Origin: Perkinsus olseni
Taxonomy: Eukaryota; Perkinsozoa; Perkinsida
Reading direction: 5' to 3'
Assembly: GCA_013115125.1 (NCBI GenBank)
Contig: JABANN010000183.1
Coordinates: 1 to 55,809, forward strand
DNA length: 55,809 bases
Shown: in pieces, positions 21,424 through 32,694 of the stretch
Layout: each line of letters opens with the position of its first letter
Position numbering within the stretch: position 1 is the stretch's first letter
Program-made: the position numbers and the translations under genes
The notes under the pieces: generated by a model
Database searches by the model: none
Told to the model about the DNA's origin: nothing
What the model saw: only the letters and a program-made list of their open reading frames with translations

Positions 21424-22571
21424 CAAAGCCACGTCGAAATCGAAGCTTTTGGGGATGTGCTCGCATCGCCGTCGAGCGCTCCTACGGGAGCTGCCGCCGA
21501 CTATCGCACAGAGGAGATCTAAGTTGAGCAGCAAGGGCCCTGTTGTCTAGCTGTCCCATACCGTCCATGTACCTTTGATCCTCACCCATAGTGTGGTCGT
21601 TGTCCGGTCTACATGCTGTTGCGTTAGTGATGAGTTTGCAGAGAAAGGCAGGGTGGTCTCTTTGTTTCTACACCATCTTTGACCTGTGCGATTTGGCTGA
21701 CTGTCCGATGGACGACGGTTGATTTGTCGGCCGATCCGGAAGCTCGCAATCGATTCTGGTGCTGATTTTTACACGAGACCCGGGATCGATCCTGAGCTCC
21801 GCTCTTCTTCTGGAGAAAGGACAGATCGGCTGTTGCCCCGGCTGCGGCCAGGTCTCTATGCACCACTTGGTAAGCGCCTCTCCGCACTCGGAAATCAATT
21901 TTCGGTGGTGAGAATGAATCCTGAGGACCAACATACCCCTGCCACCACCAGCGAAAGGTGGTGCACTGTATGTGAAGCGGTCTCTGCTGCAAACTCGTCT
22001 CGGGAGCTCTTGCTACTATTGTATGGCGGCCTTCGTTTCTACTGGGTGACGCTGATCCGAGTTTCTGTCGATACTGCGGACTCAGCGGTGCTGAGCAAGT
22101 GAAGGTCTCGTTTGTTGACGGAATGAGTTGGTAGACGAATCGCTCCACCAACTGACGACGGCCAGGCATCATCATCACTCATAGAAACTATCTTTGACTG
22201 CCGTTAACTGCGACTTCGGTGCTTGCCAAGTACTGCTTGCAAACTTGGGGGTTGCTGCACTTGAATGATTGTGCTCAGCTTATTGGGCTACTTTACTCGG
22301 GCTCGGCCGACTGTTTTCGGTGTAGGAGTGGTTTGCCGCCGATACGAGTCCGCGTAGATAACTGGACAGTATCGAGGCAGTTGTGGATAGGAATGGCCCG
22401 CCGTTCTCCTGGGGAGATTCTCACGTCCTTCTCGGAGCTAGGCTCCTCCCCGGCATCCGCCTCCCACTCAGCCTCGCCTTCCAGGAGAGCAGCTCAAGCG
22501 ATCAGAAGTCGTTTCCTCAGCAGCCCGGCACCCGGCGCGGCTCGCCGGGGGTTACGCGAGGTGACCCAACG
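21424..22571. other. Region with two Cys-pair coding fragments, gene not resolved
   Basis: Plus-strand frames include EKGQIGCCPGCGQVSMHHL (near 21810-21870) and GDADPSFCRYCGLSGAEQ (near 22046-22100), two CxxC pairs that could form a zinc ribbon if spliced together. I could not find a consistent set of exons, so I leave it as a candidate only. The long minus-strand frame at 21624-22178 is judged an antisense shadow. Confidence 0.3.
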
Positions 22572-23751
22572 ATGCCCTCTGAGAGAAGTTCGAGCACTCA
22601 GTGGCGAGTAGGGTCCTGAATCGCGGGCATGCCTACCCTATCAGATAAGCGACCGATGCCGATGGTCACTATCCTCTGCTAAGCCTGGTTATGGAGTGCT
22701 GCAGCTGAGGGACAACTGTGAGGAGACCTTCTGGCAGAGCGATGCCATGTCGGCCATTGCCCGATCAATGGACGATCAGAGGGTCCAGCCCGGTGTGGTT
22801 AATCACAGCATTGACTTGGAGTTTATCAACGGCCTTGAGAAAGTCACTGTAAGGGAAGGAAACTGCTCACTGGAGGTGGTGGCTTTTCCAGTATTGGATC
22901 TTGGCCCGGGCTTTCAATAGACCCTTCCCGGATCCCAAGAGGGCTCTGAGCATCGCCTTTTACACGCTTGAATCAATCTTGCGAATGCTCCCTAGATTCA
23001 AGAGAAGTCCGTTGAACACCTCTGAGCAGATGGGTGTACTCATGAGTAATTCTTCTCAGGAGGTGCATCTGTTCGTTTCCTACAAGGCCGATGAATCGTA
23101 CACTCCATCAGTGATCTCCGTTAGAATGGGCAACACTCTCTTCGATCTCAACGTGAGCGACGCCGCACTATTCACCCGCGACTGAACTGCTGTTTTGCCA
23201 TCAGGAGGTCCAAAGGTTGACTCTGTACCAGCCCGAAGGATGGATAATCATACCCTTGGCACTCGTCTCGGCACCCGACAATCCTGAGTAGGTCCGCTGG
23301 GGCCTTCAGTGGTAGGGCAGAGAGGCGGGTCTAGTTGCGATTGGAGTGGTACTGAGCGCGTCGGGCTGAGTAGGGCTCCTCGCGGGGTTCGCTCGGTGTC
23401 ACCTTTATCGTGGCTGTTGATAGGCCTTTTAGTTACTACCTTCAACGAGGGGTTACCTTTCGTGATGACATAGTGGCCCAGTTGTTCGTTCGGACATTCT
23501 ACCTCCAGTTGGCCGTACTCAGCAACCATCAAGTAGGACATGCCACCCTCGCGCTTCTACTTTCACCACCGCTCCCACCACCACGGAACGTATTTCAGAA
23601 CGGTCGGGACACGCACATACGACAAGTTCGCGTTTACGGCCCGAGACCTCCTCAGCCGTCGATGGCTGTCATGCCGGGTGGAGAAGAGGAAAATTGGGGA
23701 CTCTCTTTTTTCAACACCACGAGTATGCGATCTGGCGAAGCCCTGCGTTGA
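22572..23751 (+). CDS. APC10: Anaphase-promoting complex subunit 10 (DOC1)
   Basis: The DOC domain is clear: [69 protein letters not shown] and [19 protein letters not shown]10 is the substrate-receptor subunit that works with Cdc20/Cdh1 to bind D-box degrons in the APC/C ubiquitin ligase. The start ATG at 22572 ([11 protein letters not shown]) leads through a 37-base intron into the domain. Between the WQSDA strand and the [10 protein letters not shown] strand lies an open in-frame block of about 57 codons (from [10 protein letters not shown]). It is either an extra exon or part of a longer intron. The tail after VYGPR is Pro/Gly-rich; canonical APC10 ends in an Ile-Arg tail, which I do not see here. 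Confidence 0.85.
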
Positions 23752-24214
23752 GCTCTGCCGAGCAGCTTGCATGCACCATTTCATCGATAGTCTCACTTGT
23801 TTCGTTGAGTTCACAGAAGTTCGAAGGCTTCCCACTTCTACTCCTGCGCGAGCGGTGCGCGCCACTACGAAACCTTCAGGATACTCGGTTGTGTATGCGT
23901 AGAGCAGACCGCCGCCATCGACGTAGGAAGGCTCAGGAGGGCTTTGACGCTAGGGAGTGGCTCGAAGTGTTGTTATGGGAGACTCAGAAAAAAGCCGTAG
24001 GCAACGTCGTGCTAACTGTTCCGCGTACCGGGTAATTCCCAAAATCCTAAGAGGCACTTTCGGGGATCGTGTTGCCCACGGTAATAGTTCCGGTTTCTGG
24101 TTGCCCTGGTTAACAGTTCCGGGATCGGGTTGCCCTGTCGGGTTTCTGGTTTCCGGCCTTCACCCGCAGTTCAGGGTTTTTTCTGTTAATTTTGCATCCC
24201 TGCCGCACGCGCTT

Positions 24215-24294
24215 CCTTCGATTTTGTACCTTTCCCTTCGATTTTGTACCTTTCCCTTGGATTTTGTACCTTTCCCTTGGATTTTGTACTTCAC
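24215..24294 (+). repeat. 20-bp tandem repeat, four units
   Basis: Four consecutive copies of a 20-base unit (CCTTCGATTTTGTACCTTTC and close variants with G for C at position 5). Just upstream (24060-24165) the words GGTTTCTGG, GGGTTGCCCTG and AGTTCCGG recur irregularly, so the whole interval 24060-24300 looks like a degraded repeat region. Confidence 0.85.
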
Positions 24295-24336
24295 CCTCCG
24301 CGTACCTGTGCCTTCGGTCGTGCTTCAGATTGAGGA

Positions 24337-24759
24337 GCTCCTGTCTGAGGAACGACGGCTAGAGAACACCGAGAATATTACGGTCTTGCATAGGATGCTG
24401 AATGACTTGAAGTGCCGGCGGCAGTGAGTGCGATCTGGGAAGGGAATCATGAGCATCGCCGTTCCAGGTTGCGTCGTCCCGAGACCGAATCTCGCGCTGT
24501 GGGCTACTTGCGGAACAACCATGAGACAAGGGAGAGGTCACAACACCCGATGGGTGCAGGATTAGAAGCTTCTCAAGGTTCCAACTTCCTGTTAATCCAC
24601 TCGGATAATGACACCAGGGTTGATCACAATGGCACTACCCTTGCTGTAGACCCGGTGCGGCCCCCTGACCCCGGGTGCATCGCTGATGAGCTCGGTAGGA
24701 AGGGCCCACTCAAGTCGGCGGTCCTCAATCGGCTACGGGAGTTACGAGCTGCCCCCTAA
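24337..24759 (+). CDS. Unrecognised Arg-rich protein, 5' part unresolved
   Basis: An exon following CTTCAG near 24330 encodes a helix (EELLSEERRLENTENITVLH). A second frame encodes HRRSRLRRPETESRAVGYLR, PPDPGCIADELGRKGPLKS and VLNRLRELRAAP, ending in TAA at 24757. The frame changes between them around 24425, so an intron is likely but I cannot place it exactly. No known domain. The upstream exons may reach back toward 23760. Confidence 0.35.
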
Positions 24760-25414
24760 TGATCGGGAGGATGTATCATGCTTCTCTAACTTCTATGTCG
24801 AGTCTGGCTTCTTGATTTTTTCAATGATTCCAATTGCAACCGTTTTCCGCCCATTGACCGCAGTACCGCGTCGCATCACGGGTGCACGAACAGCTGGCAT
24901 CGTGTGCAGCGACTTCAGGTCAGTAACGGCCCCTGCCTAGTAATGGTAGGGAGCTCACTACGAGTGGCAAACTGGCTTGGCTTCGGGTTACGTGAACTGC
25001 CGTTGAAGATTTGTAACAACCTCTTCCTTTTCTAGTCTCAAGTTGCGAAGCTCGACAAAGAATAAGTCAACCGTGAATCCAGTGGGGTCACCCATTCACC
25101 GGTAAACTGAGTTTCCGTCGCCGGGACAGTAGCCCTTGAGAACGTATCGGGGAGTGTAGTGGCACCCGAGGTTCGACGTACTTCTTTGCAGAGTAGGCTA
25201 TGTAGTACTTCGACGGTCGAAGCTCGACCGGTGATAAGCAGGAACGTGACGCGGTGCTGCTGTCTCTTTAGATGACGTTTATATACGAGTAAAATTTTCC
25301 GGTTGCACACATCTTCGCGCACATGTATAAACTTCACCCAATCGTCGGTCACTGCGTATCTCACATCATGCTTTCGGCTGTATTAGATTTCGCGCTCGCC
25401 CATAAATTGTTTGA
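24760..25414. other. Spacer before the bromodomain gene
   Basis: About 650 bases. A minus-strand frame of 108 codons lies at 25038-25364, but it starts at GTG and has no partners. I call no gene here. Confidence 0.4.
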
Positions 25415-26052
25415 ATGGTCCTCACTCCGGCTCGAAAGCGGCAGAACAGCGAGCCAGCAGCCTCCGAAGCCAGCACGGCTCATGATCGACCTGAAGACAC
25501 AGTCCAGGCGAAACGACGGCGAACGGGAGGCTCCCACAACCCGCAAGTCTTCTGCATAAGTCAACGGCAGTGGCGACAGAAGTCCTATCGAGATCTCTGC
25601 GCTGTTATGTTGCGGTGGATGCGATCGAAGGACCGGAATCAATTCTTCTACTTTCCGGTGGACGTGAACGAAGTGCCGACGTACCGAGATATCATCAAGA
25701 ATCCGATGAGTTTTGATCTCATGGAGGCCCGAGCGTCCAAGAGGGCTTATAAGACAGTAGACGATATACAGAAGGACTTCAAGCTTATATGCAAGAATGC
25801 TATGACCTTCAACCCGGAAGGGTCGATATGGTATCGGGCGGCCGAGGTAAGTTCCGATTGGAGTGGTATGGGCCATTGATGGATAAATATTTTCAGAAAC
25901 TGCTAGCGGAAGGCGAAAAACAATTCGATCTGGCTCAACTGCATGGTCTGAGACTTCCAGATGAGAGCATGGAATCCGCGACGGGAGCTGCCACCAGCCG
26001 GGCCGGCTCGAGACGTTCGTACACTAGGAGAGATCATGGTAGTGAAGGATAG
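25415..26052 (+). CDS. Bromodomain protein
   Basis: Two exons (25415-25846, 25897-26052), with the intron in phase 0. The N terminus is basic and low-complexity with a likely nuclear localisation signal (QAKRRRTGG). The bromodomain runs from about residue 55 to 150: FYFPVDVNEVPTYRDIIKNP (ZA loop with VP and the D-I-I-K-N-P signature), DDIQKDFKLICKNAMTFNPE, SIWYRAAEKL. The acetyl-lysine-binding Asn is present in TFN. The tail after the domain is short and Ser/Arg-rich. It would bind acetylated histones; no catalytic or PHD domain is attached, and at about 195 residues it is small for the family. The last exon could be longer, because GGTAGTGAAGG at the end could also act as a donor. Confidence 0.88.
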
Positions 26053-26173
26053 CTCATACTTTGGGCCTTTGCGAGCTCATTGCCATAGTTCACAGCGCAC
26101 AGTTTTCACCGGCGATTGAGGGGGAGCAGGAATGTGATTTGGTAGCGAACCGCTATTGTGAGGCATCTTCATC

Positions 26174-27254
26174 TTGAAGGCCCTGGACGAGGCCCTGCTG
26201 GAAGGCGTTCTCCCAGGTACTGCGCAAATGCACCGCAACAGTACGGAAGTCGAAAAGATACCACCGAGCATTCGAAGCGCGATGCACGGCATAGAGTATA
26301 GTGGCACACCGTTGAACATGACGAAGGACCTTTTAGAGGCCTGTGCGAACGTAGTGGAGGAGAATAGGTTCTCCAATAGGGGCGCACCAAATATGCTTGT
26401 ACGTGTTGGACCGAGTACCAACTTTTCCACAAATCTCGGGAAGGCTGGAGGGACATCCGTTCTTCCGGGGGAGCTTGAGCCCAAGAGCGCTGAGAAGAGC
26501 ATGAGGCGGTTCCTCGATGGTATAGAAGGTCTTCCTGAGGATCTCGTCGAACGGCATTTACGCAAGCGATTGGACGGGTGTAAGAACGTGGTGGCGCCGT
26601 TGAACGACTGTCGGGTGTTTGGACTGGACACAGAGGACTTCGTGGCCTTCAATGGGACACTGAGAGTGGAGAGAGAGTTTACCGGATACATACTGGGAGT
26701 TGGTCATGAGAATGCGATGCAGGCTGCTGGGTTGAATGATACGGGTAGTAAGGGGGCAGGGCTTTTGGGTTGTCGTAGTGGTTCGGTTATTTGTCGTTTG
26801 GTAGTGTACGCTGGGGGACGCTTGCGAACATGATGTTTTTGGTTAACGGTCGACCTTCGCTGGAGGAATCTTCTATCTCGAAGCTGGCGGGGTCAGCGGG
26901 CTGTTCTGTTTGCAGAGAGTTGAGCCTTTGAATGGGATTGTTCGCAGGTGTTGACACGGGGCCGCTGAAGGAGATGGCTCAACGCTACAGAGCTGCGCGG
27001 GAGAAACAACTACAGAGTGTTAGAGGGAATGAGGCTGGAGGGACGCACACTTCTGCTACTGTTAGCGGAGCGAGGTAGTCGGGGCATGCTGTCAAGTCGG
27101 CAACTCGGAGTCGGGAGAATGTGCTGGGATAGCGACAACGGCAAACAGCAAAAACGTGCTCAGGGCTGTTGTAGCTCGCGAGCCCACCATGAAGCAAGTC
27201 GCTTGTACCAACCTGATGAAGTATACGAAGGCAGACCACTGGCTGTGCTTTTAA
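26174..27254 (+). CDS. Unrecognised protein, start not found
   Basis: A long first frame encodes EVEKIPPSIRSAMHGIEYSG, PLNMTKDLLEACANVVEENR, EDLVERHLRKRLDGCKNVVA and EREFTGYILGVGHENAMQAA. An intron of about 205 bases then joins it in phase to GPLKEMAQRYRAAREKQLQS. A further join gives NVLRAVVAREPTMKQVACTN and a stop at 27252. The frame opens before the first ATG, so a 5' exon is missing. I recognise no family. The overlapping frame 27017-27451 is an alternative reading of the 3' part. Confidence 0.45.
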
Positions 27255-27447
27255 CGGCCTCCTTATTCCTCTGGGATTTATCTCGTTATTCGAATTCTAT
27301 TGAAGAGAGCGGGAAACTTGGGTCGTTCGTCGCGTATTGTACGGACGTGCTACTGGATTTGTTTCGGCGCCACAGCCCGTGTGCGCAAGTGCCTGTGAGA
27401 GAATTGTCTACTGGGGAGTACGATCGACGCTCTCTCCTGCTTAGGGA

Positions 27448-28026
27448 ATGAACACTTTGCCCGTTGAGTGCCTTAAATTGGCTCGTGTTTTCAGGACTGG
27501 GCCCGCTGCGACTGCGAGGCAGGGATATCTTACTTCCGCTACGACGTCTTGGTCTGCGCGTTATAACCAGAGTACAGTGCGGCCACCAGTAGCCACTACT
27601 CCGTACAATCAAGCAGCACAGTGGGCAGCCCTGAATCAGGCTAATAGAACAGCCCACCTAAGAGCTCAGCAGCAGGTGGATGGTCGGCGACCTATGAGTA
27701 TCCTAATTCTTCCCTGTGCGTAGGCCTCGGCACGGACGCGACCTGCAGTTGCTGCCGCTGGACAGAGTGCTTTTCCTTACCGAACAGGCATGCAGCAAGT
27801 GTAATAGGGGACGTCGGTGGCGTGCTCGGCTATCCCATGCCTTGTCAGGTTCAGTACCACTCCTTCTCTGACTCCTGGTATGGTAGCTCCTCCTGCAGGC
27901 AGTGCATTAGCAGAGTTCCAACAGCGGTTAGCCAGCGCCAGCCCAGAGCAGCAACAGATGCTTCTCCGCAGTTTGGGTGAGGCGGCGCAGCGGCATCATC
28001 AAGCTGCTAGTGGCAAGACTAGCTGA
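27448..28026 (+). CDS. Gln/Ala-rich small protein
   Basis: Three exons. The middle reads YNQAAQWAALNQANRTAHLR; the last exon reads PAGSALAEFQQRLASASPEQ followed by QQMLLRSLGEAAQRHHQAA and stops at 28024. The helix with SPEQQQMLLRSLGE has a faint likeness to the MLLE domain of poly(A)-binding protein, but key residues are lacking, so I do not use that name. Confidence 0.45.
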
Positions 28027-28868
28027 ATACGTACTAACGTGACCTACTGTGGAAGTGTGCTTCGCTCCGCTGTGAGTTATGATTTTTTGTATCATTTTAT
28101 GTAGTATTGTAGTGGGCATTTGGAGAGAGTTGTGTTGGCAGTGCTAGAATTGGTGGAGGTATACCATCAGTAGCTGGTTAGCTAGTCGTGGTTTGCACTA
28201 GTTCCTGTTTCACAGCAGTCGGTATGGGACGGTTGGACGGCAGTCGGTATGGGACCTCATGTCGATCGATATCATTCAGATTGTCTGATGCTTTGTCTAT
28301 CATCAACAACAGCCGATGGTGGAACAGTGCAAAGTCTCCCAGGCTTGGTTAAGGCCTCTCTAGCGGGACAGCCGCTGTGGAATGTGGTGCTATTGTGGAT
28401 GTCTACTGCTTGCGTAAGTATCCTAGGTTACGACCTCACCAATCATAGACCAGCAGGGGATCAATAGTAGTTCACTATCCCTACTTGATAGCGCTACTCA
28501 CCGTCTGACTCTCCTCTGAGGAGGCTTTCTGGGGACGCGTCTGGCCGGCCGCTTGGCCTTCAAAATCAGCCGAAGTGCGTTATAGTACAGAATACTGAGG
28601 TGATCCCCTAGGGTGCTGTGCAACGTTCGAATTCATACTAGGCAGCGGACAAGATGTACAGCGTCCTGTCTTAATTGTTCGCTTCTACCTTCTCAGGTTG
28701 TTGTTTTATCATTGATTTACATATATCTGTGCTTTCGTCCCGTTGAGCCGGAGAGGCCACAAAGGGCGGCCAAGCATATCGAGATAGCCAGCACTGAAGA
28801 GGTGGTAGTACTCCGTTGGTGTATCGGGGAGGGTGGACTTTTTCATTTCGAGAGCAGAATCCCCTAGC
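28027..28868. other. Intergenic region
   Basis: About 840 bases with only short unsupported frames. A short direct repeat (CAGTCGGTATGGGAC twice, near 28217-28255) is present. No gene called. Confidence 0.45.
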
Positions 28869-29610
28869 ATGTTCTCAGAGAGCAACACAGGGAATTTGTG
28901 TAGCCTGTGGCCCGTGCGGCTTTTGATCGGAGCTGAGGGTCTCGAGGGGTTGCTGGGGCGACACAGAGCGAGAACTTTCTGGTTCTCTGAACAATGTCCC
29001 TGTCCAGCAGCCGGGCAGGATCTCAGCCAGACAAATTCGCTCGGTCAGATGCAGCCCGTTGTTGACAAGAGCGTGACAGCGTCCGCAGAGCCCCAGCAAG
29101 CTGCTTCCTCGGTAAACAGGCGTGAGCGGAGGACATCGTCTAGCGAAAAGGTACCGGGAGCAGCTCTATCGCTGTTCTACGGCCGGGCCACCGTCAGTGC
29201 CTTGCACGTTCAATACAGCGCATCTTTCACACTCCTGTCGGGTGTGTAGGCGAGATTTCTCGTAACTTCGTTACCTGGTGTGTCAGGAACGAGAGAAGAA
29301 TCAGCGGCTGGCCCAAAGGGCATCCGACTGCTTCGAAGAATTCAGTAATTCAACCACTTATGAGGAGGAGATAAACTCCTTGACTAAAATTAGGGATCTT
29401 TTTGCCGAGGTATTTTGCTTTGCGACGAGAGCGCAGCGGAGGGGTTTTCCCCCTCAGGTCGAACGGGCTAGTCCTACGCGATCAGGAGTTGTTTCGGCTG
29501 AGACTATTATTTGCAGCAAACTAGTACAAAGTGACGTAGGTTCACAGGGAGAGGAAGATCGTACTATTCTTGATTCTCTCAGCGCGCTATCATCTTTAGT
29601 GTCATCATAA
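28869..29610 (+). CDS. Unrecognised Gln/Ser-rich protein with a helical C-terminal part
   Basis: Exons beginning MFSESNTGNLCSLWPV at 28869, then GQDLSQTNSLGQMQPVVDKS, then after a 137-base intron KNQRLAQRASDCFEEFSNS and EEEINSLTKIRDLFAE, and after a 48-base intron VERASPTRSGVVSAETIICS, ending SLSALSSLVSS and TAA. Splice phases agree. The acidic helices suggest a coiled-coil or binding protein. No family recognised. Confidence 0.45.
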
Positions 29611-31556
29611 AAATCGCCAGGAATGAAAGTTTCCGCTCTTCACACGTTATCATTCGGTCATACCATTGTCTACTCTCCTCTTTGAAGTTACAGGCGGCTC
29701 GAAAGCCGGGAGAGCGCCCCCTGACAAGAGAGGGGATTTACCTCGGACAGCGCCGCTGTCGCCCTAGCGTTGGCATTGCTGAGGATATGTGCGTTTGATG
29801 TCCAGCTGGCATTGGAGCAAATATAGCGAGTGTTAGCCCATTCTTCCTTTGCTTCAAGCATACCTCTCTGACGCAAGTTACGGCGGTTACATCTCTTTCG
29901 AAGAGGCTCTTCGCGGCGCTCGTGAAGCGTAAGGTTCTATCTCTCCACTTTCAACGTCCGGTAAGCGGAGTGAATGTGCATTATATACCATACAGTACCT
30001 ACTCATCGAAGCCCTCGATTCGTGGGTGAGAGCGTAATATGCTCTACGTCATATGGCCTCAACCGTTCGCAGTCGCTTCTAAACGGAGCTGGCCGATTGT
30101 GAGCTTTTAGCTCAGAACTAATGAACAGCAGAAAGAAGGTTACTTAGGGTAGTTGGCAGCGTTGCCATCGGTGTGGGGATGAGGGGTTGGATTCGGTTAC
30201 GGCTTCCTTGAACCGCGGTGTTGGGCCAACACTATTGGCGGTCAACTATAGACCGGTTCATTGCCTATGTCAACTCGAACTAAAGAGGCTAGAACACTTT
30301 TCTTTGTAACTTGCACACCGGATATACGACGCTATTAGCTAGTCACTGCGAGAGCCTGCGCGTCTTACTATCTATGCAAATTGTGTCGTTCGCTTCATCT
30401 GGAACCACTCAGCCAGGCTGTTTTCGAATGGGCAATAAGCAGTCGTTGAGAGGCCTACTTACCCGGTGCAAGTTGAACTGCGCTTTGTGGGTGCGGAGCC
30501 CTGCCAGTTCCAGGAACGTGTTCGATCGCCGAATATCGGTCGCCTGAACGATTTCGATCTCGGCTTCTGCTCGAACTAAGCTCGAACTTGATGACCCGGG
30601 CATCATGCCTGCTATTCCGAGTCAACGTTTCTGAGGAATATGCTTCTGAGCCTTCGGTTTATGACTTCCTTAACTATCGCCGTATCTTTAATGTTGTCAT
30701 GAGCTGATACTCGACTCAAGGGCTGCGCCCACCTCTTCTTGCTGAGTCAGCAATGCTAACGGCTTATGCCTATCTACCGATATCGAAATGCTAAGTGAGC
30801 GGAAATTCGCCTGAGTGAGTGAGGTCCTCAGCTTGGAGCTCTTGCGCTCAATCGAAGCACCCACAAAGGCAACGATTGAATCAAAAATTCCGTAGGACTC
30901 TCGAATCAGTTTTCACATTGTCTTCCCCCGATTTGTGGTGGAGCATCCGAATCGCTCTCTAGAGCATGCTAACTGTCCATCGTGAGATGGCTAGAGGTTC
31001 ACCACCGCTCTCTCTCAGTTCCTCTCGATCCTAAACCGAGCTAAGTCGAACCAAGAGGCTCCGCAAGGTTCTATACCACCGGAGCTCCGACAGCTGTCCA
31101 CCTGGTTGATAGAGAAGACAGTTCCGATCATTTGGTCCACATAAGCAGCCCGCCAACACTTTCCCGCTACACTGGTGTATTCCCACTGGCACAATCCGAG
31201 CGGACTATCCTGTCGTGGCTGTTTTCCTTAGCGTTGCTGCGATACTTATATTGTACCCACGGATTGAAGGGCCACCAACTGAGCTGACTACGCCTTTGTC
31301 GGTGTTGTTGCGTTTCGCACAGCCATTTCAATTCAGGATCATTTCAACTCCTATACATACTCATTCTGGACATCACTGTAGAGTCTACTGTGTAGGCCTC
31401 TCTGGGATTACGAAGTACGGCCCATGAGTTCGCAGTGGTATCAAATCGCAGAGAATATTTCTCGTGGCCGACCATCATTCCTTCAACTCTTTCAGCCTTA
31501 GCTTGTTCAGTTGCATTTTTGTCACCTTCCGAGTCCAGCAAAACAAAGCTGAGTTA
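29611..31556. other. Nearly featureless 1.9-kb intergenic stretch
   Basis: Only short frames without splice-consistent neighbours. Words such as CTCGAACTAA and GAGGCTAGA recur loosely (30275, 30577, 31045), hinting at a decayed repeat, but I cannot define a unit or ends. It is the largest apparent gene-free part of the window. Confidence 0.4.
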
Positions 31557-32075
31557 ATGACGACAACCCATCTCTACGGTACACATAAAAATGTACCGAG
31601 CATGCCTTCACAAGTATCGACCTCCGTGCCGAGCGTTTCCTCGACCGACTACGACTACAGCATGAGTAAGCGTGCAGCGGTGAAGCCGGCTGGCCGAGAC
31701 TCCTATGATGAGGTGAGTAGGGTATGGACCGTCATATTTTCCTGAAGGCAGGGAGGACGGTGGTTGTCGCCACTTTTCTCCCCAACCTCTGGCGGCATGG
31801 AATTGGGCGGCGTTCGGATAGTACGGGCGTGTGTTCTGCTAACGATAGGCAGACATCATCGTTATGCTTCCTGTCAGTGGAATGTTGGCGATGATCCTGA
31901 GTTCATCAACGCCCCAGATGGAAGAGCTAACAAGGTTCGGAAATCCATCCTAGCTCCTTGGTGGCTGGACGACAAACGAGGCAGCAAAGCGTTCGGTGAC
32001 ATCAGTGATGTTGAGAGTGATAGCGATTCTGAGCCGGCCACCTCCTTACCCCCTATACACAAAAGATACAGGTAA
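31557..32075 (+). CDS. Small acidic protein, unrecognised
   Basis: Two exons joined in phase 0 across a 167-base intron give about 115 residues. The first is Ser/Thr-rich (VPSMPSQVSTSVPSVSSTDY). The second contains WNVGDDPEFINAPDGRANK, ILAPWWLDDKRG and DISDVESDSDSE, an acidic casein-kinase-like stretch. Stop at 32073. The ATG at 31557 is the first in the coding frame after the CTGAGTTA context. No family recognised; the WWLDD motif may be useful for a search. Confidence 0.5.
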
Positions 32076-32694
32076 GCCTTCGGGCTGGCCAGTCCCCTCC
32101 TGGTCCAGGAGTCCTGGAGCTGAGCTTCATGTCATTCTCGGCAAACGGCATTGAGTGTGGGAGGAAAGGTGGTCCTCAGGTCCCGTACGGAGCTGCAGTA
32201 CCACGTCGTGCCTTCCAGCTCTTTCCGGCAGACATGGCGAGCAATTAAATGCCCGTTCGGTGTCATAGGTAGCTAGTCACTCCCTGCTGCAATAAGGCTG
32301 CCATGGGATTATCTTTCAGGAGCTGGGGTCGCTGGCCTCATCGCACCTCCGAAGCGGAGAACGTGGAACCGGTCGTTCTCGGCCAGTGTTAGAATCATTA
32401 GAAGTGCGGGCAAGAACTTCCCCCGGAATCCCTCCATGATGCAGTGAGTGGTGGAGTGGGCTCCGCTGTTGGAAATATCTTCTCAGGACGATCTGCGACG
32501 TGAGTCTCCCGGGCACGGGCAAGGCGGGGGTCACTAGGTGGAAGACCACTGTTGGACGATGCAAGATTGAATGGTGAGCTGTCCTCATCAATCTGCTAAG
32601 AAGTCCTTCCACGGCTCTTGCACACGACTTCTCGCCTCCGTCTCGAGCGGCATCGAGCAATGTTGCGAAAGCGAGCTAAACGGCGGTCGAACAG
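32076..32694. other. Spacer upstream of hydrolase copy 1
   Basis: About 620 bases, no supported gene. It may hold an unrecognised first exon of the hydrolase downstream. Confidence 0.4.

Noticed and set aside
21624-22178. 185-codon minus-strand frame
   Set aside because: It has no splice or domain support, and the opposite strand holds the Cys-pair fragments; taken as an antisense open frame.
27928-28026. MLLE domain of poly(A)-binding protein in the 27448-28026 gene
   Set aside because: Only a short helix resembles it; the signature residues are not all present and no RRM domains are near.
29611-31556. A decayed retroelement
   Set aside because: No reverse transcriptase, integrase or paired terminal repeats can be seen; only loose word repetition.
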